DNA from: Jeotgalibacillus campisalis
Lineage (GTDB): Bacteria > Bacillota > Bacilli > Bacillales > Jeotgalibacillaceae
Direction: 5' to 3'
Length of the DNA: 64,000 nt
NCBI RefSeq assembly: GCF_000829515.1
Contig: NZ_JXRR01000008.1
Span: 62,001-126,000 of the forward strand
Shown: positions 62,941-64,000 of the stretch, piece by piece
Layout: the number at the start of each line of letters is the position of its first letter
Numbering within the stretch: position 1 is the first letter of the stretch
Notes under the pieces: model-generated
The model's database searches: none
The model's input: only the letters and a program-made list of their open reading frames with translations
What the model was told of the DNA's origin: nothing
Made by a program: the position numbers and the translations under genes

Positions 62941-63059
62941 TCATATCCCTCCTAACTAATTTTTATGTTTTAGCATTTCCGTCTCCCCCTTCATTTATGT
63001 ATGTATACATAGAAGCAGACCGCCGGGGAAAGCTATATAAAAATAAAGGGGGGACAAAG

Positions 63060-63323
63060 ATGAGATTCATTCGAAATATATCGTATGCCATGGCATTTCT
63101 ATTGCTTTTAACGGCTTGTAATATAAATGATTTAAGTGAATCACAAAAGCAGCAGCCAGGTCATCAGAAAGAAGGAAGTGCCAATGTTCTTGAAAGAGAC
63201 AGAGAAATTCTCGATAACCGGGATGATGGCACGGCGATTGAGTTAGATGAAGGCGGAACAGAAGCGCAAAATGACCCATGGGATGGGATTGGCGGAAAAG
63301 AAACAGATGAGGTTAGAGAATAA
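63060..63323 (+). CDS. Small lipoprotein of unknown function
   Basis: ATG at 63060 follows AAGGGGGGA. The 87-residue precursor has a signal with lipobox LLTAC, leaving about 68 acidic residues (LERDREILDNRDDGTAIELDEGG). A GGCTGCC/GGCAGCC hairpin follows at 63333-63360. Family not recognised. Confidence 0.75.
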   Translation: MRFIRNISYAMAFLLLLTACNINDLSESQKQQPGHQKEGSANVLERDREILDNRDDGTAIELDEGGTEAQNDPWDGIGGKETDEVRE

Positions 63324-63447
63324 TGTTAGGACAGGCTGCCGTGTGAAGATTAGGCAGCCTTAATGTGCGATAGGGGTGTAAACATTGCTGAAAAGTAACC
63401 GACATTAAGGAAAGGGACAAAAAACGGTTAAAGGGGAATGGGATCCA

Positions 63448-63861
63448 TTGAATTATTTTTCAGCAGAAACGGTCATCCAGAAGAGCGGAAGGTCCAATCA
63501 GTTTACGTTAAGCTATACAGGACCTGAGCAGCTAAAAGATGAATTAATTGAATTCTCGAAACAAAATCATTTACATATTGGGTACGAAAAACAGGTGTCT
63601 ATTTTTTCAATCGTACGCAAAAAACTTTTAAGAAAAGGCTTTTCTCCCTTCTATGAAGTCCGCCTCCATAACAACAAAATCGAAGACCAGTACCACTACC
63701 CTCATGTGATTTCTGTTCAGCAGCTTATATTGGATCACGTCCATGTCAGCCTTGCAACCTCTCAGGAAGCGAGCATTTTAAAGGGAAAAATCCTTCTGGA
63801 ACTTGAAGAACTCGCGGGTGCAGTAGAGGGCGGTGCATTGGTGTTAAGTAAGTCGAGCTAA
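63448..63861 (+). CDS. Protein of unknown function
   Basis: TTG start after AAAGGGGAATGGG. The 137-residue protein is soluble with mixed alpha/beta character; FTLSYTGPEQLKDELIEFSKQNH and ILLELEELAGAVEGGALVL are its most regular parts. No motif recognised. A terminator lies 45 bp downstream. Confidence 0.65.
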   Translation: MNYFSAETVIQKSGRSNQFTLSYTGPEQLKDELIEFSKQNHLHIGYEKQVSIFSIVRKKLLRKGFSPFYEVRLHNNKIEDQYHYPHVISVQQLILDHVHVSLATSQEASILKGKILLELEELAGAVEGGALVLSKSS

Positions 63862-63907
63862 AGTGCAAACCTATAAAAAACGAGATTTTGCTTCACCCCC
63901 TAAAAAG

Positions 63908-63944
63908 AGCGGCCAGCAGAAAGATGCAAATGGCTGCTTTTTTC
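63908..63944 (+). terminator. Intrinsic terminator
   Basis: AGCGGCCA pairs (one G-U) with TGGCTGCT and is followed by TTTTTT. Beyond it, to 64000, I see nothing further. Confidence 0.75.
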
Positions 63945-64000
63945 TCATGAGCTTTTTTTGAAGTAGTCCATCTGCCTAAGTTCAATGTGTGAATTTCACA

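Noticed and set aside
62654-62959. 101-codon plus-strand frame opposite the GlsB-family gene
   Set aside because: Antisense shadow of a gene with clear family motifs and ribosome site.
1-64000. CRISPR array, prophage, integrative element, rRNA or tRNA genes
   Set aside because: No regularly spaced repeats, integrase, phage structural genes or RNA gene signatures were seen on either strand.

Overview
The window looks like chromosomal DNA of an aerobic, spore-forming, low-to-moderate-GC Bacillales bacterium (Bacillaceae or a close relative). The evidence is AGGAGG-type ribosome binding sites with frequent TTG and GTG starts, spore genes (sspN-tlp, sspK, a CotF-like coat protein), T-box and TPP riboswitch leaders, candidate sigma-B promoters, an intracellular subtilisin and many genes with clear Bacillus subtilis counterparts. 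No rRNA, tRNA, CRISPR array, prophage or intact insertion sequence was seen.

Layout. 0-14.6 kb: the 3' part of a SNF2 helicase, a BmrA-type ABC exporter, two small unknown operons, a CtaG-like/DUF2243 membrane pair, a nucleotidyltransferase, a chemoreceptor, a tandem pair of MFS exporters and a nitronate monooxygenase. 14.5-17 kb: a DUF421 gene, then an intact promoter and two tandem threonine-type T-box leaders in front of a gutted threonyl-tRNA synthetase gene (thrZ-like). 17-23 kb: a YdhK-type lipoprotein, an amino-acid permease, a two-component system, and an MBL-hydrolase/methyltransferase pair. 23-29.4 kb: a large secreted GH13 amylase with LacI/CcpA-type operators, then an AT-rich patch with small genes, a repeat element and a frameshifted nucleotidyltransferase. 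29.4-34.4 kb: TPP riboswitch and tenA-tenI-thiO-thiS-thiG-thiF. 34.4-44.7 kb: an unknown membrane/coiled-coil pair, a Nudix gene, a Rex-box-controlled NADH oxidase, GNAT genes, and a manganese catalase divergent from a FetAB-type transporter around a Fur/PerR-like box. 44.8-54.7 kb: PBP3, a coat protein, rpiA, a third DUF421 gene, GNAT and VOC genes, a TPR gene with an internal stop, catE with a promoter-overlapping operator, and ispA. 54.8-59.2 kb: a persulfide-stress operon (cstR-yrkE-two rhodaneses-yrkF-yrkH-yrkI-yrkJ) with four CstR-type operator copies. 59.3-64 kb: small spore genes, DinB, a two-TM ion channel, an MBL hydrolase and small membrane or lipoproteins.

Shared themes. Redox, peroxide and sulfur stress recur (Nox/Rex, Mn catalase/FetAB, CstR regulon, CatE). 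A roughly 200-bp intergenic repeat occurs as three full-length and two shortened copies, always just downstream of a gene. Its terminal hairpin stems differ between copies but stay complementary, so it behaves like a dispersed structured element that also terminates transcription. The two observations most worth following are the tandem T-box leader still attached to a dead synthetase gene and this covarying repeat family.
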